The notes under the pieces are model-generated. The model had not been told where the DNA came from, searched no databases, and saw nothing but the letters and a program-made list of their open reading frames with translations. The position numbers and the translations under genes were made by a program. Shown here one piece after another: positions 60,594 through 64,000 of a stretch of DNA of 64,000 nt (positions within the stretch are counted from its first letter, which is position 1; each line of letters begins with the position of its first letter). The stretch is from Sipunculus nudus (lineage: Eukaryota; Annelida; Sipuncula; Golfingiida; Sipunculidae), in NCBI GenBank assembly GCA_026874595.1, contig CM049318.1, positions 21,613,456-21,677,455 of the forward strand. The letters are read 5' to 3'.

Positions 60594-61542
60594 GTGACAG
60601 CCTTGAATCTATCCCAATTCGACAGATGGTCCTATGGATCACGTACTCTTGGCTGGCCAGGACCAACAGGTGGCGCCCATATGTCCAGCAGTACCTGTTT
60701 CATCCTTCTGGTGTTTCTCAGTTCCTTGTGTAATGTGGGAATTGACTAAGAATATATACATGCATGGGCAGAAATAAATCTTTCATTTAATGACGTGAAT
60801 GTATGGCTGTTTATTTGAAAAATATAACACAACGACAACAGATTTAGGAAAAGAATCAAAGGATTTTTTTTTCTGATTAGCCGAGCCTTTTAATTTGATC
60901 CTTGCCTTGATCAACATTTAAGGTTTAAACACGGAAATTAATTTATGCCATTAAACCTAGGAAATGGTGGCATGTTACATAAAATCTTTGGTTACTTATT
61001 CTCTCAGTATACATCAGTTGATACCATGCTACGGGATCGAAATGTTTGAAGCAGCTGCTGACTTTCACCAGTTGTTGGCCATCCGAAATATCATCATGAT
61101 AACGAGTGGTGTTTAGTAAGCCGCGGACTGATACATCTTTGTCACATCCTGGTGGTGAGGCACACGCACGTAAAGGTCCACTTCTGTGTCTTCATAGCAA
61201 TACGAAATAGGAGCTGGACGTATGATGACTAGCCCATCGGTCCGTTTAGGTAGCTTTTCCCCGGCTCCCAGTATAGGTTCATGTTGTAGTTCATTCAATT
61301 GAGATATAACTCGAACATAATTGTCCTCTGAAGTATCTCCGGTTGCACCGGTCGCAGGAGAAGAACAATCTGTGGTCTCAAACAGAGTATACAGATACCT
61401 GTCTGGTATAGCTGCTGAAGTGATAATTATTACATTATTTTCTCCTTATAGGTATGGTAGGGAGAATTAGTCTTCTCTTTCTCCAGGGTCAAAAATTCAT
61501 GTGGAACAATTCAAAATATTTATTGACCTGGTGACCATTTTC
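60594..61542 (-). pseudogene. Receptor copy 4: truncated intracellular module
   Basis: The last exon (60,594-60,748) keeps PTLHKELRNTRRMKQVLLD and FKAVTL, but its acceptor is ruined (TCAA for TCAG) and the Trp of DPWRHL is a TAG. The large exon (about 61,060-61,542) keeps AGEKL, LVIIRPAPISY and MYQSAAY, then TAA replaces the following Tyr. Homology stops sharply at about 61,542, inside the region matching ENGDQVNKYF. No other receptor exon follows up to the window end. Confidence 0.75.
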
Positions 61543-63469
61543 CAAAAAATCGAATAATCGATTTGACCAGAGAATGCTTCTTTTAACAAGATTATAAATA
61601 TTATTTTGCTTGGTAAGAAGTATTTGTAAGATTGTAGGTATGATGGAACAAAACTAAAGGTCACAAGATTTATACATAAAGTTAAACTGTATTATGATAC
61701 AGAGATAGCTAGAGCAAAGAAAGGGGATCAATTGACTGAGAATCAAGAGTTGTGGTCCTGTCTAAACTTGCGAAAGAGTTTGGTGACATTAGACTTCTGT
61801 TGTATATTTGTATATTTGTCTTTTTGTTCCACACATTATATCTTTTTTGTTTTGTTTTGTTTATGGTTAATTCCAATGTATGTTTTGTCAGCCGAAGTGT
61901 ATCTGAGATTGTAATGTTTTTCTTGTTTAAGAAAAAAAGTCATACTCAAAGTTTCTTCCAAGTTCATAACCGTAAGTAATGTGATTATTGCATATCACCT
62001 ATATAACTATAAATAGGAAGTCGGCCAATTCAAAGTAATAATAACATACAACAAGGACCAAATTATTAGAGGTTATTAAATGTGATTTTCCTTTTCTTTT
62101 GTTTAGCATGCAACATCGTAGGAATTAATGTTAATTAATTGTTACAATATTGCTCTCATTTATCCTCACCTTAGCCCAGGAACAAATATAACTTTGCCTG
62201 TTATTATATTTAGATATTTCAGATAAATCTTAGAATGTAACCTGAATATACCGGTATAACCACCATTAGGGAGAAGAGCTGTGTGAGCTTCATCGCAATA
62301 AATCTGCCCTTCATTCAATAAAGCACGTTGTCACATATTGTAAAATCATTATCGAATTATAGTTCCTGTGACAAATTATTTACTATAAACTGCAGTCAGA
62401 ACCCGTTTCAGTTGCGACTAAGTGATCACTACAGGTTTTATCATGAAATGCAGGTAAGCAGGAGAAACATACCATCGTCTTGTTACAACCTTATCATTAT
62501 GGCAAATTATGTCTGGGAATGGTCATAGAATGTACATACAAACAGGCGGCGCCTGTTATCTGTTATACTAGATTTTATTCAAAATAAATCTAGGAAACAG
62601 AGGAAAATAGTGTCGGGGCATGCTTGTTGATCACGAATAAATTGTTTGCCTGTGGGTCAACCAACCTGACACACACGGTAAACCTTGACATGTTTTAAGG
62701 TTTTAAGCCTCCTGTAGCACACGACTCTTTACAGCTACAGAAATATGAATATGGCTCATTGGGCTATCTTAGATAAATAATTGTTTTTAAAATGTGTAAT
62801 ATAACAATCAGAAATATAACCCTCGCCCCCCCCCCAAATACCCTAATACTTAAATACTGCATGATTTTATAATTTATCGCAAAAGACTGCATTTTTTTCA
62901 CCTAATGGGGATCAGCATGGCTCTGGCTTCGTCAGATCAGTCAATCTCAAACCTGCATGCGGATACCAAACGCAAGAGGCGATTCAGAATAAGTTACCTT
63001 TATCAGGACCCGACTCACCGACGAACAACAGAAACATATCCACGCATCAAATGTGGAATTCGATGTAAAAGCCTTTTTTTGCGTGTTTCTCTGCGATCCA
63101 AAATTAAGTGTGACTGCTGCTAATGCGCGGAGGAGTTAGTCCCACACGGACCCAAACAATATATTTTAGGAGGCGTGGGCATGGTGGCAAATTACAGACA
63201 TGAACACTTTTTTTATTTTAACATCGAATGTATCTTCTCGTTTGATTTAACTGTGGCGGATTATGCATATGGGGCTTCAGATCAAATCAAGGAGCCGGTG
63301 GTTACCAATTTACATTTGATGTTTAAAAATTCGAGCAAAAGATAAACTCATTGTTTTTCAGAGAGGAAAATAATTATTGTTCTATTTGAGGAGAAATATG
63401 ACCAGGCATAATATTTGTGGTTTTGACATGCTATAGATGAAACGGCTGTAGTGTTAATGTTTCACATAT
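61543..63469. other. No gene recognised
   Basis: AT-rich with short frames only, and a C run at about 62,826-62,834. The upstream exons of copy 4 are not here. Confidence 0.5.
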
Positions 63470-63940
63470 ATGTTCTTCGCAGTTATACAGTAAATGGCAA
63501 ATTATCTTCTAAATTTGCATAATAATAGAGATTGAATGGGCTGGATGATCGAGTTTTATATGCATGTTATATGTGTATCAGAACTAAACTCAATTTTATC
63601 GATGGTATTTCAAAATTTGACATAATCCTGAATAAAATCTATTTTGGGCCACAGAAGTGTTGAAATTACCAAGAAGAGTATATATGTGTATAAAGTTTGG
63701 GAAAAAAGTAATTGAGCAGTATATAGAAACTGAAATTGAACAAGCGCTTATTGGGAATAATTAATCACTGATTATTTGGAAAATATAGAAGGGTCGTTTA
63801 TTTTTACACATTATTTTTTTAAGTACTGTACAGTTTTTTCAAACATTTCATCACCGGTAGCAGAAATTAGGAGTGTTACCAAGCTCATTCAGCATAACAG
63901 AGGTATTCAGAAATATCATATCTCTGGTATTAAGAAAAGC
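63470..63940. repeat. Right copy of the long-range direct repeat
   Basis: It matches positions 1-470 in the same orientation: AATTATCTTCTAAATTTGCAT, GGCCACAGAAGTGTTGAA, CATCACCGGTAGCAGAAATTA and ACAGAG(G)TATTCAG(A/G)A in the same order. Confidence 0.7.
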
Positions 63941-64000
63941 TAGCTAGTCAGCGCCTTTTTTCTAATTGTTGAGAAAAACAGAGTAAAAGTCTTGTACGTG

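Noticed and set aside
63120-63470. A further receptor exon near the right edge
   Set aside because: No CTLD, module or splice pattern matching the family was found there.
1-64000. CRISPR array, bacterial operon or rRNA genes
   Set aside because: There is no regular spaced repeat, no Shine-Dalgarno-led gene runs and no rRNA-like sequence; gene structure is eukaryotic.

Overview
The window is animal nuclear DNA: AT-rich, split genes with GT-AG introns, long (TA)n tracts, poly-G tracts, a Ty3/gypsy relic, a tRNA-derived SINE and two TIR-type insertions. I infer a bivalve mollusc. The clue is a repeated element that starts near GTGGCCCATGGG..CTCAGCTGA and ends in a GGACGACGGACAA..TCAGCTGAGCTAAAA motif, an arrangement I associate from memory with bivalve genomes. 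No species can be named from this.

The main content is a cluster, all on the minus strand, of a C-type-lectin-like receptor family. Copy 1 (16,920-29,997) assembles by hand into 15 coding exons. The lengths sum to 2,184 nt, every junction is GT-AG and phase-compatible, and the result is one open frame of 727 codons plus stop. The predicted protein is: signal peptide, two C-type lectin-like domains (CTLDs) each split over two exons, a short Thr-rich stalk, one transmembrane helix, a charged tail built from repeated ~35-40-residue exons, and a ~265-residue intracellular module I do not recognise. Extracellular introns are all phase 1. The three cytoplasmic tail introns and the one following the transmembrane exon are phase 2.

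Copy 2 (about 37,625-53,156) has the same exon order and near-identical exon lengths but carries stops and frameshifts, and looks like a pseudogene. Only the 3' module survives as copy 3 (8,971-10,773) and copy 4 (60,594-61,542), with one more scrap at about 7.03 kb. An orphan second-CTLD exon sits inverted on the plus strand at 15.1 kb. The 5' flank plus signal-peptide region exists three times: 28.6-32.5 kb (with signal peptide), 33.5-36.7 kb (signal exon deleted) and 53.6-56.1 kb (degenerate signal exon).

Layout: 0-7 kb repeats and unassigned DNA; 7-11 kb copy 3 debris; 11.3-13.6 kb gypsy relic; 13.6-16.8 kb unassigned with the inverted orphan exon; 16.9-32.5 kb copy 1 and its 5' flank; 33.5-36.7 kb duplicated flank without a gene body; 37.6-53.2 kb copy 2, interrupted by a 3.9-kb TIR insertion that copy 1 lacks; 53.5-57.4 kb third flank and repeats; 57.4-60.5 kb unassigned; 60.6-61.5 kb copy 4 scrap; 61.6-64 kb unassigned, ending in a segment that matches the first 470 bases of the window. 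All exon coordinates come from reading by eye; no alignment or transcript data were available.
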